Counted from the first letter of the stretch, positions 6,194 through 14,385 are shown. The stretch: 19,467 nt of DNA from Candidatus Gastranaerophilales bacterium (GCA_910588555.1 CAJUPC010000006.1:1-19467), one strand, 5' to 3'. The notes: a model not told the origin generated them from the sequence alone. Program-made: numbers and translations.

Positions 6194-7987
6194 TTATGCT
6201 TTTGCAAAGCTTTCGGAACTTCTTGAATTTATTTCTTCTTCAACTTTCGAAATAAATTCATCTATATTTATTGTTCCTACCTGTCCAATACCTCGAGCAC
6301 GAACAGCTACTGAGTTTGCTTCAATTTCCTTGTCGCCGATTACGCATACATAAGGGATTTTCTTATCCTGCAAGCTTTCGCGAATTTTGTAGTTCATAGA
6401 TTCAGAACGGTCGTCCAAGTGAACTCTTATACCTGCATCGCGCATTTTTTTGTAAACCTGTTCTGCAAAGTCAATATGTTTTTCGTTGCTTATAGGAACA
6501 ATTGCAACCTGAGTCGGAGCAAGCCAAGTTGGGAATGCACCGGCATAATGCTCGATTAAGATACCGTGGAAACGCTCCATTGAGCCGAAAATTACACGGT
6601 GTAGCATTAAAGGTGTTTTCAACTGACCGTCTTTGTCCTGATATTTGATATCAAATCTTGCAGGAAGGTTAAAGTCAAGTTGAATTGTTGCACATTGCCA
6701 TGTTCTGCCGATTGCGTCTTTAATTTTGAAGTCGATTTTCGGACCGTAGAATGCGCCGTCGCCTTCGTTTATGTCGTATTTCATGCCGCGGCGTTCCATA
6801 GCTTCTTTCAAACCTGCTTCTGCTTTATCCCAGTTTTCGATTTCGCCGACAAAGCTTTCAGGACGGGTTGATAGTTCAACTTCAAATTCCATGTTAAAGA
6901 TTTTCATAGTATCAGCTACAAAATCAATAACTCCGTTAATTTCGTCAACAAGCTGTTCTGGTGTACAGAAAATATGCGCATCGTCTTGAGTGAAGCCTTG
7001 AACACGGGTTAAGCCAGATAAAGCTCCGGATTTTTCTTTTCTGTAAACAGTTCCGAGTTCGCCCATTCTTAAAGGTAATGAACGATATGAGTGTCTGTTT
7101 GCCTGATAAATTAAAATGTGGAACGGGCAGTTCATCGGTTTTACAACAAACTGGTCGTCAGAGTCTTCATCTTTTTGGATAAAGAACATATTTTCTTTAT
7201 AGTGATCCATGTGACCTGAAATTTCCCACAGTTTTGATTTTGCAATCTGCGGAGTATTAACGATAACATATCCGCGTTTTCTGTGTTCAGTTCTCCAATA
7301 GTTTTCGATTTCTTCACGAACAACGCCTAAGTTGGGGTGCCATAAAACAAGTCCGCCGCCCATTTCTTCTCTAGTGGAGAACAAATCAAGTTTTGCACCT
7401 AATTTTCTGTGGTCGCGTTTTTCAGCTTCTTCAATAAAATGAAGATAATCTGCTAAATCTTCTTTTGTCCAAAATGCAGTTGCATAAATTCTTTGAAGCA
7501 TTTTGTTTTTAGCGTCACCGCGCCAGTATGCGCCTGCAACTTTTAAAAGTTTAAACGCATTTGCTTTAATATAAGATGTATTAGGAAGGTGAGGACCTGC
7601 ACAAAGGTCGTTAAATAAAGCATTTCCATCTTTGTCCTTTGTAATGTACAAAGTCGGATTATCATTTCTGTGCTGTTCCAAAAGTTCAGCTTTGTAAATT
7701 TCACCTTCAGCTTTAAATTCTTGGATTTGTTTTTCTACATCAGGTATAACGTATTTTTCGAAAGAAAGATTTTGTTTAACAATATTTTTCATTTCTTCTT
7801 CGATTTTCCCAAGGTCTTCTTCTGTAAAAGCGTGACCGTCTGTTAAATCAAAATCGTAATAAAAACCGTGTTCAACAGCGGGTCCTATAGCTAACTTTGC
7901 TGACGGGAACAGCTTTTGAACGGCTTGTGCCATGATGTGTGAAGTTGAGTGTCTTAAGATACTCAAAGTTTCTTGATTTTTTTCCAT
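6194..7987 (-). CDS. thrS: Threonyl-tRNA synthetase lacking the N-terminal TGS domain
   Basis: Charges tRNA-Thr with threonine. The protein (597 residues from ATG 7987) opens directly with the editing domain: HSTSH near residue 13 (HxxxH) and CAGPH (CxxxH). The class II core follows with motif 2 (RMGELGTVYRKE...SGLTRVQGF), zinc ligands in MNCPFH, DDAHIF and LHRVIFGS, and motif 3 (GSMERFHGILIEHYAG). The C-terminal anticodon-binding domain starts near PTQVAIVPIS. Canonical bacterial ThrRS has about 60 further N-terminal residues (TGS), absent here with no upstream ORF that could supply them. Three nearby ATGs compete (8002, 7993, 7987); AAGGA five bases before 7987 favours the shortest. It is a single gene between two prepilins. 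Confidence 0.95.
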   Translation of the reverse strand: MEKNQETLSILRHSTSHIMAQAVQKLFPSAKLAIGPAVEHGFYYDFDLTDGHAFTEEDLGKIEEEMKNIVKQNLSFEKYVIPDVEKQIQEFKAEGEIYKAELLEQHRNDNPTLYITKDKDGNALFNDLCAGPHLPNTSYIKANAFKLLKVAGAYWRGDAKNKMLQRIYATAFWTKEDLADYLHFIEEAEKRDHRKLGAKLDLFSTREEMGGGLVLWHPNLGVVREEIENYWRTEHRKRGYVIVNTPQIAKSKLWEISGHMDHYKENMFFIQKDEDSDDQFVVKPMNCPFHILIYQANRHSYRSLPLRMGELGTVYRKEKSGALSGLTRVQGFTQDDAHIFCTPEQLVDEINGVIDFVADTMKIFNMEFEVELSTRPESFVGEIENWDKAEAGLKEAMERRGMKYDINEGDGAFYGPKIDFKIKDAIGRTWQCATIQLDFNLPARFDIKYQDKDGQLKTPLMLHRVIFGSMERFHGILIEHYAGAFPTWLAPTQVAIVPISNEKHIDFAEQVYKKMRDAGIRVHLDDRSESMNYKIRESLQDKKIPYVCVIGDKEIEANSVAVRARGIGQVGTINIDEFISKVEEEINSRSSESFAKA

Positions 7988-8063
7988 TTTCATCCTTTCC
8001 ATTTCAATCGAAAACCCTCGAAAGAAATACTATGGGGTGGATCCCCCTAACTGCTACAAAAAG

Positions 8064-8092
8064 ATTTTACATCAAGCGAAAAATATAATCAA
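8064..8092 (-). promoter_or_regulatory. Promoter of thrS
   Basis: Minus-strand TTGATT (8087-8092), 17-base spacer, TAAAAT (8064-8069). The leader of about 70 bases contains a small GGGG...CCCC hairpin near 8034-8047 but no recognisable T-box. Confidence 0.45.
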
Positions 8093-8099
8093 GAAAGGT

Positions 8100-8129
8100 A
8101 AAAAGTCGAGGTATAAACCTCGACTTTTA
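8100..8129 (-). terminator. Terminator of prepilin P3
   Basis: A perfect 12-base stem (8101-8112 with 8117-8128) around the loop ATAA, ending in a T run on the minus strand, about 20 bases past the P3 stop. Confidence 0.85.
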
Positions 8130-8149
8130 AAAACTAAATTATTGAATGC

Positions 8150-9226
8150 TTACTTAACTATACACATTCCCAAAAAGTCGCCCCAGCGGTTGCCAATGTG
8201 CCAGTATGTGCCACTATCGTTGAAGAACCTGTAGTATGCGGAGTAGCCAAGCGTAGCGTACTCATCACCTGACCAAATGGAAAAGTACGGTTCAGGAAGT
8301 CCATATTGACTTGCTTTACCGTTGTAGGTTAGGTTATCTACATCATCTTCTGCACCTGCTGTTGGATTGCCTTCGTATAGTAGAGAAACTATTTTTCCTA
8401 AGTCTGCCATAGTTGGCATGTTTTGTATACCGTTACATTGTTTTACAGCTCCAGCCCAGTAATCGTTATTACTACAATAACTTGTAGGACAACATTCCCG
8501 TATGCCTAAATTTGCCTTTTCCGCCTCACATTCCGCATAAGTCATTGGAGTCGGAGTAAACGGTGCTCCAAAACATTTGCCGTCTATTTCAAGTGCGCAC
8601 GAAGAGCCAAGTCCGTTTGCGTTAAATGCTATTATATCTTTTCTAAATGTATTCGGTCTTCCATTACCGTTGATTTCAAACACCGCAGCCACACAACCTG
8701 CAGTTGCGTTACTTTCAGGTTTGCCGTTACTTGTCGACCAACTATACGTTTTCATCGGGTCTAACGCTTCACATATCTTGTTATAACTTAAAATCATTGG
8801 CGTTCCGTCAGCCGTAATAATCCCAACATTATCACTTGAATAATCATGTGTATCATCATCTTTCATTTTTAATTGCTTACCGGTTTTTGTTTTAGCAATG
8901 TCCCATTCTTTTCCGTCTTCTAATTTAACGGTATCATAAGGCCAGCACGCTTTTAAATGGTTAGCGTCGCAACGCTTAGCAATCTTGAAATACTTTTGTA
9001 ATTCATCTACAAACGCGTCAGTACTACTGTATGGGCCAATCAGCCCTAATGATTTCATGTGGTCCGTTGCTTTAGTAAACTTATATTTTGTACTTCTGAT
9101 TTTTTCGGCATTAACCCTGTCGTTAATATTATTCAGAAGTGACGGCATAACAATAGCTGCAACTGTGCCGATAATGCCAAGTGTGATTAAAAGTTCTGCT
9201 AAAGTAAATGCATAAAGTTTTTTCAT
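8150..9226 (-). CDS. Large type II/IV-like prepilin with variable C-terminal domain (P3)
   Basis: A 358-residue paralogue of P1 and P2 with an intact frame. The leader is very short (MKKLYA) before FTLAELLI and the hydrophobic helix. The body repeats the family blocks (IGPYSSTDAFVDELQKYFKI, GIITADGTPMILSYNK, GRPNTFRKD). Cysteine-rich RECCPTSYC is specific to this copy. The tail starts at YGLPEPYFSIWS and ends LGMCIVK, and differs strongly from P1 and P2. About 23 of 32 codons in its variable part end in G or C. AAAGGA six bases before the ATG at 9226 sets the start; an upstream ATG in frame at 9262 lies in the promoter and is rejected. Probable exported pilin or pseudopilin with a displayed C-terminal domain. 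Confidence 0.85.
   Translation of the reverse strand: MKKLYAFTLAELLITLGIIGTVAAIVMPSLLNNINDRVNAEKIRSTKYKFTKATDHMKSLGLIGPYSSTDAFVDELQKYFKIAKRCDANHLKACWPYDTVKLEDGKEWDIAKTKTGKQLKMKDDDTHDYSSDNVGIITADGTPMILSYNKICEALDPMKTYSWSTSNGKPESNATAGCVAAVFEINGNGRPNTFRKDIIAFNANGLGSSCALEIDGKCFGAPFTPTPMTYAECEAEKANLGIRECCPTSYCSNNDYWAGAVKQCNGIQNMPTMADLGKIVSLLYEGNPTAGAEDDVDNLTYNGKASQYGLPEPYFSIWSGDEYATLGYSAYYRFFNDSGTYWHIGNRWGDFLGMCIVK
8168..8275 (-). other. Candidate DGR-like variable region of P3
   Basis: The aligned counterpart of the P2 variable region, also NNC-rich (TAC, TTC, AAC, CAC, GGC, GAC) and GC-enriched at third positions. It keeps the framework residues R, T, R and W at the shared positions while the residues between differ from P1 and P2. 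Confidence 0.4.
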
Positions 9227-9263
9227 TACTATCCTTTCTCTTCCAATGAACTTTTGTATCACT

Positions 9264-9291
9264 ATTATAAATCTTTTTTTTTAATTTTCAA
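9264..9291 (-). promoter_or_regulatory. Promoter of prepilin P3
   Basis: Minus-strand TTGAAA (9286-9291), 16-base spacer, TATAAT (9264-9269). The -35 context and the AGTGATA downstream of the -10 match the P1 promoter. The remaining gap to ssb (9293-9479) is AT-rich with no other structure that I recognise. Confidence 0.55.
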
Positions 9292-9479
9292 GTCATAATT
9301 ATATTTAAAAAAATTTTTTTCTCTTGTTGTTATTGTTAATTTAGTGCTAGTCCTAAAAGTTGGTTTTCATACGCTTATTTCACGTGTGTATTTGGTTTAG
9401 GGTTTACATTTCTTTATTTAATATTTCTCATGTCTGTCTGTTTAGTGTAATATATTCTTAAAGAAATGAGGTTAATTAT

Positions 9480-9815
9480 ATGAATACAGCAGTTATAGTC
9501 GGAAGAGTCGGAAGAGACGCAGAAATCAGATATTTTGAGTCAGGTAAGGTAAGAGCGAATTTCTCCATTGCGGTTAATCGCTGGGACAGCAAAACTAAAT
9601 CGGAAGTTACCGACTGGTTTAATATTGATGTGTGGGATAAACTTGCTGAATTTGCAGGTGAATATGTTAAAAAAGGCATTCAGGTTGTTGTTGACGGAAG
9701 AATTGCTCAAAATAAATGGACTGATAAAGCTACAGGCAGCGAAAGAGAAAACTTTTTAATCGTTGCTACAAGTATAAGACTTTTAGGGTCTAAAAGAGAT
9801 ATTGAAGAAATATAA
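9480..9815 (+). CDS. ssb: Single-stranded DNA-binding protein (OB fold only)
   Basis: A 111-residue SSB. It opens with MNTAVIVGRVGRDAEIRYFE and has the DWFNIDVWDKLAEFAGEYVKKG core, which corresponds to the oligonucleotide-binding fold that coats ssDNA in replication and repair. It ends right after the fold (KRDIEEI). The usual disordered linker and acidic tip (DDDIPF-like) that recruit partner proteins are missing. GAGG nine bases before the ATG supports the start. The stop TAA overlaps the next ATG (TAATG), implying translational coupling to the kinase gene. It could be the housekeeping SSB or a secondary paralogue; the window cannot decide. Confidence 0.9.
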   Translation: MNTAVIVGRVGRDAEIRYFESGKVRANFSIAVNRWDSKTKSEVTDWFNIDVWDKLAEFAGEYVKKGIQVVVDGRIAQNKWTDKATGSERENFLIVATSIRLLGSKRDIEEI

Positions 9816-11137
9816 TGATTATTAATTCTAACATAGTCGGTATTATTGCCGATGATTTGACGGGTGCTAATGATACAGCATTACAGTTTCATTTAAAAGG
9901 TGCAAATACTCAGATTTTACTATCTGATGAAATTGAACCTTTTAATGTCGTTAATACACAAACTTGGGCAATTTCAACAGAATCGCGTAATGTGGAACCT
10001 GAAATTGCTTATGAAAAGGTTACTAAAGCTGTAAAAATGATGTCGGAAAAAATTAATCCCGATTTCTTTTATAAAAAAATTGATTCAACTATAAGAGGAA
10101 ATATTGCAGTTGAAGTTTTGGGTATTTTATCGGTTCTTGAATACGATACGTCAATTATTGTTCCGGCTTTCCCTGCGGAAGTCAGAACAACAGTAGGCGG
10201 ATATCATTTGCTCAAAGGTATTCCCATTGAAAGAACGGAAATGGCTCGTGACCCGCATTCTCCGATTTTTGAGTCTCATGTACCTGCTTTATTAAAATCT
10301 CAACTTCCCGAAGAATATAGAGATTTTGTGGGACAGATTGAGTTGAAAACAGTTATGAAAGGCGCAGGACCTGTTTTACAGCGTATAAATGAACTTGTCA
10401 GAGACGGTAAAAAATTAATTGTTGTTGATGCAGTTTCTACTGTCGATATTGAACAGATTGCATTAGCAATTAAAAAATCTGATTATAAAATTTTGCCTAC
10501 TGGAACTGCGGCATTTGCACAGGCATTGAGTGAATTTTGGTTTGCAGATTTGGAATGCGACCATATCATTAAGACGTTTCCAAACCTGCCTAAATTTATT
10601 GTTTCGGGAAGTGCTACACAGATTACGGCTAATCAAATTGAAAAACTTGAAAATAGCGATGAATTTGAAAATGTGCTTTCTATAAGTTTTGATTTGAAAA
10701 CAGTACTTACAGGTGTAACTGATGAACTTGTGGATAGAATTGTTTCTAATCTTAACTTTGACAATACTGTTGTAGTTCATACTGCAAAATTGATAAATAA
10801 TTTTGACGGATTTTCAGACGACAGTTTGAATGCAGAACTTACAAAATCTAATTTGGCCTCAGTAATTACAGATTTTCTTGCAGAACTTACAAAAAGGGTT
10901 TTGGATAAGAAAGAAGCTATTTTAATAACTCTTGGCGGTGAAACTTCTTATAAATGTTGTAGCGCAATAGGAGCATATCAACTTCAACTTATTGACGAGG
11001 CTGCACCTGCAATAGCATTGTCTTTGGACCATAATGCTCAGTGGATAGTAACAAAATCAGGAAATTTAGGCGGTGCAAATACTTTGATTGATATACTCAA
11101 GTATTTTGAATCTCACGGCGGTTTGAGCAATGAATAA
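9815..11137 (+). CDS. DUF1537-type four-carbon acid sugar kinase family protein
   Basis: A 440-residue member of the four-carbon acid sugar kinase family (DUF1537; OtnK/DtnK-like). The N-terminal domain begins VGIIADDLTGANDTALQF, the family's acidic substrate-binding loop. KKIDSTIRGN and the GGYHLLKGIPIERTEMARDP block also fit. The C-terminal nucleotide-binding domain has SGSAT near residue 269 and the glycine-rich LITLGGETS and KSGNLGGANTL segments. Known members phosphorylate D-threonate, D-erythronate or 3-oxotetronates at O4. The downstream pdxA-like gene overlaps by eight bases and fits the kinase / 4-phosphate dehydrogenase pairing, so a C4 acid sugar or 4-hydroxythreonine is the likely substrate. 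The exact substrate is unknown. Confidence 0.85.
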   Translation: MIINSNIVGIIADDLTGANDTALQFHLKGANTQILLSDEIEPFNVVNTQTWAISTESRNVEPEIAYEKVTKAVKMMSEKINPDFFYKKIDSTIRGNIAVEVLGILSVLEYDTSIIVPAFPAEVRTTVGGYHLLKGIPIERTEMARDPHSPIFESHVPALLKSQLPEEYRDFVGQIELKTVMKGAGPVLQRINELVRDGKKLIVVDAVSTVDIEQIALAIKKSDYKILPTGTAAFAQALSEFWFADLECDHIIKTFPNLPKFIVSGSATQITANQIEKLENSDEFENVLSISFDLKTVLTGVTDELVDRIVSNLNFDNTVVVHTAKLINNFDGFSDDSLNAELTKSNLASVITDFLAELTKRVLDKKEAILITLGGETSYKCCSAIGAYQLQLIDEAAPAIALSLDHNAQWIVTKSGNLGGANTLIDILKYFESHGGLSNE

Positions 11138-12017
11138 AATTGCTATCACAACAGGAGACCCTAATGGAATTGGAGCAGAAATTACGATTAAGGCTCTTAA
11201 TAAACTTGATTTACCGTCTGATAAAATTGTATTGATTTCAAACAAACGAATTTTAGATTTTTATGGGAAAGTTAACCGTGATTATAAAATAATAGAAATA
11301 CCTTACTCAAAGGGACTTGAACCGGGAAAAGTTACAAAAGAAGCAGGTGAGTTTTCTTTCCAATCAGTTAAAAAAGCGTGTGAAATTGGAGCAAAAGCTA
11401 TTGTTACAGCTCCTGTCGCAAAAAATGCATTATACTTAGCAGGGCACAAGTTCAATGGGCAAACAGAAATTTTACAAAAATATCTTGCGCGCGACAGTCA
11501 GCTTGCAGAAATGCTTTTTGTTGCAGGCGGGTTCAGAGTTCTGCTTTTGACTCGTCATGTGGCACTAAAAGAAATTTCTTTGACTTCAGAAATGATTATT
11601 GAAAAGATATCAAATTTAAAAGATTTTTTTATTTCAAAATTAGGTATTAAAAATCCGAAATTTGCGTTAAGTGCGTTTAATCCTCATGCAGGTGAAGACG
11701 GTATCTTAGGTCGTGAAGAAATTGAAATTTTACAACCGGCGGTCGATAAACTGCGAGCAAATGGTGTGGATATCACAAATCCGCTTCCTGCCGATACTCT
11801 GTTTGCAAAGGCTCTTAAGTATGATTGCTGTATCGCAAATTATCATGATCAAGGGTTAATACCTATTAAAACAGTTGCCGGTGATAAAACAGTTAATATG
11901 ACTATAGGTTTGGATATTATAAGAACTTCCCCCGGTCATGGTACGGCATTTGATATTGCAGGAAAGAATGTTGCCGATGAAACGGGCATGATTGAAGCTA
12001 TAAAAGCGGTATTATAA
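11130..12017 (+). CDS. pdxA: PdxA-family 4-phosphate dehydrogenase (PdxA or PdxA2)
   Basis: A 295-residue NAD-dependent dehydrogenase of the PdxA family. It starts IAITTGDPNGIGAE, the family signature. Metal-ligand histidines lie in the GHKFNGQTE, NPHAGEDG and NYHDQGLIPIK segments, and the end has TSPGHGTAFDIAGK. True PdxA oxidises 4-phospho-hydroxy-L-threonine in pyridoxal phosphate synthesis. PdxA2 proteins act on D-threonate or D-erythronate 4-phosphate and sit beside DUF1537 kinases, as here. The length is a little shorter than E. coli PdxA (about 330). It overlaps the kinase gene by eight bases, so the two are translationally coupled. I cannot separate PdxA from PdxA2 by residues alone; context favours PdxA2, or a dual role. 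Confidence 0.9.
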   Translation: MNKIAITTGDPNGIGAEITIKALNKLDLPSDKIVLISNKRILDFYGKVNRDYKIIEIPYSKGLEPGKVTKEAGEFSFQSVKKACEIGAKAIVTAPVAKNALYLAGHKFNGQTEILQKYLARDSQLAEMLFVAGGFRVLLLTRHVALKEISLTSEMIIEKISNLKDFFISKLGIKNPKFALSAFNPHAGEDGILGREEIEILQPAVDKLRANGVDITNPLPADTLFAKALKYDCCIANYHDQGLIPIKTVAGDKTVNMTIGLDIIRTSPGHGTAFDIAGKNVADETGMIEAIKAVL

Positions 12018-12031
12018 GGAGTTTATATAAT

Positions 12032-12060
12032 AAAAAAGACCTCTTTAAGGGGTCTTTTTT
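12032..12060. terminator. Bidirectional terminator between pdxA and secF
   Basis: AAAAAAGACC pairs with GGTCTTTTTT around a short loop with further partial pairing. A and T runs flank it, so it serves the convergent pdxA and secF transcripts. Confidence 0.85.
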
Positions 12061-12083
12061 ATTATATGCAAAATCTAATGGAA

Positions 12084-13037
12084 TTAAGCGGTACGCTTGT
12101 CGTTCCAGAAGTCAACAAGCATTGAGCAGAAGAATATACTAGAGTATGTTCCGATTGCAATACCGAGTATCATACAAAGTACGAAGTCTCTTGTTGTTAC
12201 ACCGCCCCAGAAGTATAATGCCAATAGTGTAATCAATGTTGTTAATGATGTATTGATACTTCTTGTTAATGTCTGGTTTACAGAAGCGTCAACGATTTCT
12301 CCGAATGACATTTTCTTTGAGTAATATCTTAAGTTTTCTCTTATTCTGTCAAATACAACAATTGTATCGTGAACAGAGAAACCGATTACAGTCAAGATTG
12401 CTGTGATAAACAAACCATCAATTTGTACGTTATAAACAAGTCCCAAAATTGAGAATATACCTACAACAAATATTACGTCGTGGAATACACCCAAAATTGC
12501 GGCCAACGCATAGTCAAATCTAAATCTGAATGATAAGTATGCAACAATTCCCAAAAATGCAAGAGTTACCGCAATCAATGAGTTTTTAAATAATTCTTTA
12601 CCCATTGTCGGACCGACTGAACTTACAGAAATTAATTCAGGATTTGTGTAAGTTTTTTCCAGTTGTTGCGTAATCTGTTCAGCTTCTGTTGAATGTTCAT
12701 CAATAAATTTTGTTCTGATAGAAATTATTGAATTAATATTTGATTTTGTGTTTTCCTGCTGAGTGTTGTTTACGTTCAAGATTTGAATATAAGGGTTTTC
12801 AACACCGATACTTTCAAGAGATTCTCTTGTTTTGGTAACGTCACTGTTGTCAAGTTTTTGTTCCAAACCGTATTGCAAAATTGTTCCGCCGGTGTAATCA
12901 ATACCGACTTTCAACGGAGCGTGATTTGAATAAGTTACAGCAGAATAAATCATTGCGATTATTCCCGGAACCAAAAGCAGTGTAGTTAAGGCCATCCACC
13001 ACCATCTGTATTTTACTACATGAACTTTATTTTTCAT
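12084..13037 (-). CDS. secF: Protein translocase subunit SecF
   Basis: A 317-residue inner-membrane protein. TM1 is near residues 15-35, followed by the KVGIDYTGGTILQYG block and a periplasmic domain to about residue 150. Five further membrane segments follow, with GFSVHDTIVVFDRIREN, the SecD/SecF RND-family motif. With SecD it uses the proton gradient to pull preproteins out of SecYEG. GAGGA six bases before the ATG supports the start. It follows secD by about 40 bases on the same strand. It would serve export of the prepilins encoded around it as well as general secretion. Confidence 0.95.
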   Translation of the reverse strand: MKNKVHVVKYRWWWMALTTLLLVPGIIAMIYSAVTYSNHAPLKVGIDYTGGTILQYGLEQKLDNSDVTKTRESLESIGVENPYIQILNVNNTQQENTKSNINSIISIRTKFIDEHSTEAEQITQQLEKTYTNPELISVSSVGPTMGKELFKNSLIAVTLAFLGIVAYLSFRFRFDYALAAILGVFHDVIFVVGIFSILGLVYNVQIDGLFITAILTVIGFSVHDTIVVFDRIRENLRYYSKKMSFGEIVDASVNQTLTRSINTSLTTLITLLALYFWGGVTTRDFVLCMILGIAIGTYSSIFFCSMLVDFWNDKRTA

Positions 13038-13077
13038 TTTTTGTCCTCTTTGTTAATTTTGTTATTACTTTTATTGA

Positions 13078-14385
13078 TTAGTCTAATATTCCGAAACGTG
13101 CTTTTTCGCGTTTGGTTTCTGTTGCTTCATAACTTTGTCCGATTTCATCAGCTTTTAAGCCAAATAATGCGGGATGTTTAAGCTCGCCTGTTCCAAAAAT
13201 CAAGTGCATGAAGTTTTTAGTAACAGTAATAGCAGTAAACATTGAAACAATAACACCGATAGCAAGTGTTAATGCGAAACCTTTTACAACACTTGTTCCT
13301 AAAAGATAAAGAATTGTACAGGTTATGATAGTTGTCATGTTTGAGTCGAAAATACTTGTAAATGCTCTGTCAAAACCAGAGTTAATGGCAGTAAACAAGT
13401 TTCTTCCGGCTCTTAATTCTTCTTTTGTTCTTTCAAAAATCAAGATGTTAGCGTCAACTGCCATACCTATTGAAAGAATAAAGCCTGCAATACCTGCAAG
13501 AGTTAAGGTTACAGGAATAGTTTTGAATAATGCAAACAAAATTAAACTGTAAATAATCAATGCGATATCAGCGATTACACCAGGTACATGGTAGAACAAA
13601 ATCATAAATATCATGACTGCTGAAAGTCCGATGATACCGGCTTTTCTTGATTTTGCAATACTATCTGCACCAAGAGTCGGGCCTACGGTGTTTTCTTCAA
13701 CAATTTTAGCAGGAACAGGCAATGCACCTGCGTTCAAAAGATTAACCATTCTTTCAGCTTCTTCATACGCAAATCCGCTGTCTCCACCTGATATTTGAGC
13801 TTTACCGCCGTAGATTGCTTCGTTTACACGAGGTGCTGATTGAAGTTCGCCATCGAAGAAGATTGCCATTTGTTGACCTACAAGTGCTTTTGTTAAATCC
13901 GCGAATTTTTTTGCACCTTCTGCGTTAAATTCCAAAGATACAACCCATTGACCTGTCGGATCAGTGCTTAATATAGATCTTGAAAGGTCTTTACCTGTCA
14001 ATCCTGTTGCTTCCCAAATCGGTGAGCCGTCTTGTGCTTTACCTTCTTTTTTAAATTCCAATTGAGCTGTTTCGCCTATAAACGCTTTTGCTTCTTTTAA
14101 GTCTGTTACGTTTGGAATTTCTATTAATAATCTTTTGTCACCTACCTGTTGAACTACAGTTTCAGCAACACCAAGTTTGTTAACACGTTGTTCGATTGCA
14201 AACTGTAATCTGTTCATAACTTCGGGTGTAATTTTTGCGATTGCGTCAGTTGTTTCAGCTTCAAGCATTAATCTTGAACCACCTACCAGATCAAGTCCTA
14301 GTTTTGTCGGTTTTACGAAGATAATAATTGAGGAAACAATTATTACCGCTACGATAAACCAAAACATTAAAATTTTGTTCTTCAT
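13078..14385 (-). CDS. secD: Protein translocase subunit SecD
   Basis: A 435-residue partner of SecF. TM1 is near residues 5-24, followed by GLDLVGGSRLMLEAE. The periplasmic P1 domain contains EQRVNKLGVAE and the GKAQISGG segment. The C-terminal membrane half has GMAVDANILIFERTKEEL, the counterpart of the SecF motif, and GFALTLAIGVIVSMFTA. It is shorter than E. coli SecD (about 615), as in many non-proteobacteria that have a smaller periplasmic part. AAAGGT precedes the ATG. It is the first gene of secDF, downstream of dapA on the same strand. Confidence 0.95.
   Translation of the reverse strand: MKNKILMFWFIVAVIIVSSIIIFVKPTKLGLDLVGGSRLMLEAETTDAIAKITPEVMNRLQFAIEQRVNKLGVAETVVQQVGDKRLLIEIPNVTDLKEAKAFIGETAQLEFKKEGKAQDGSPIWEATGLTGKDLSRSILSTDPTGQWVVSLEFNAEGAKKFADLTKALVGQQMAIFFDGELQSAPRVNEAIYGGKAQISGGDSGFAYEEAERMVNLLNAGALPVPAKIVEENTVGPTLGADSIAKSRKAGIIGLSAVMIFMILFYHVPGVIADIALIIYSLILFALFKTIPVTLTLAGIAGFILSIGMAVDANILIFERTKEELRAGRNLFTAINSGFDRAFTSIFDSNMTTIITCTILYLLGTSVVKGFALTLAIGVIVSMFTAITVTKNFMHLIFGTGELKHPALFGLKADEIGQSYEATETKREKARFGILD

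Noticed and set aside
8034..8060. GGGGTGGATCCCC on the plus strand, similar to a T-box antiterminator (GGGTGGnACC) near thrS
   Set aside because: It is on the strand opposite to thrS, no plus-strand gene follows, and no specifier stem or terminator pair is visible.
8037..8234. A 65-codon plus-strand ORF between thrS and P3
   Set aside because: It crosses the P3 terminator and the antisense of the P3 tail, has no ribosome-binding site, and the sequence is not protein-like.
9293..9479. Possible small RNA or riboswitch in the gap before ssb
   Set aside because: No stable stem, no conserved aptamer sequence and no terminator seen; only AT-rich DNA with a weak TAATAT -10-like site.
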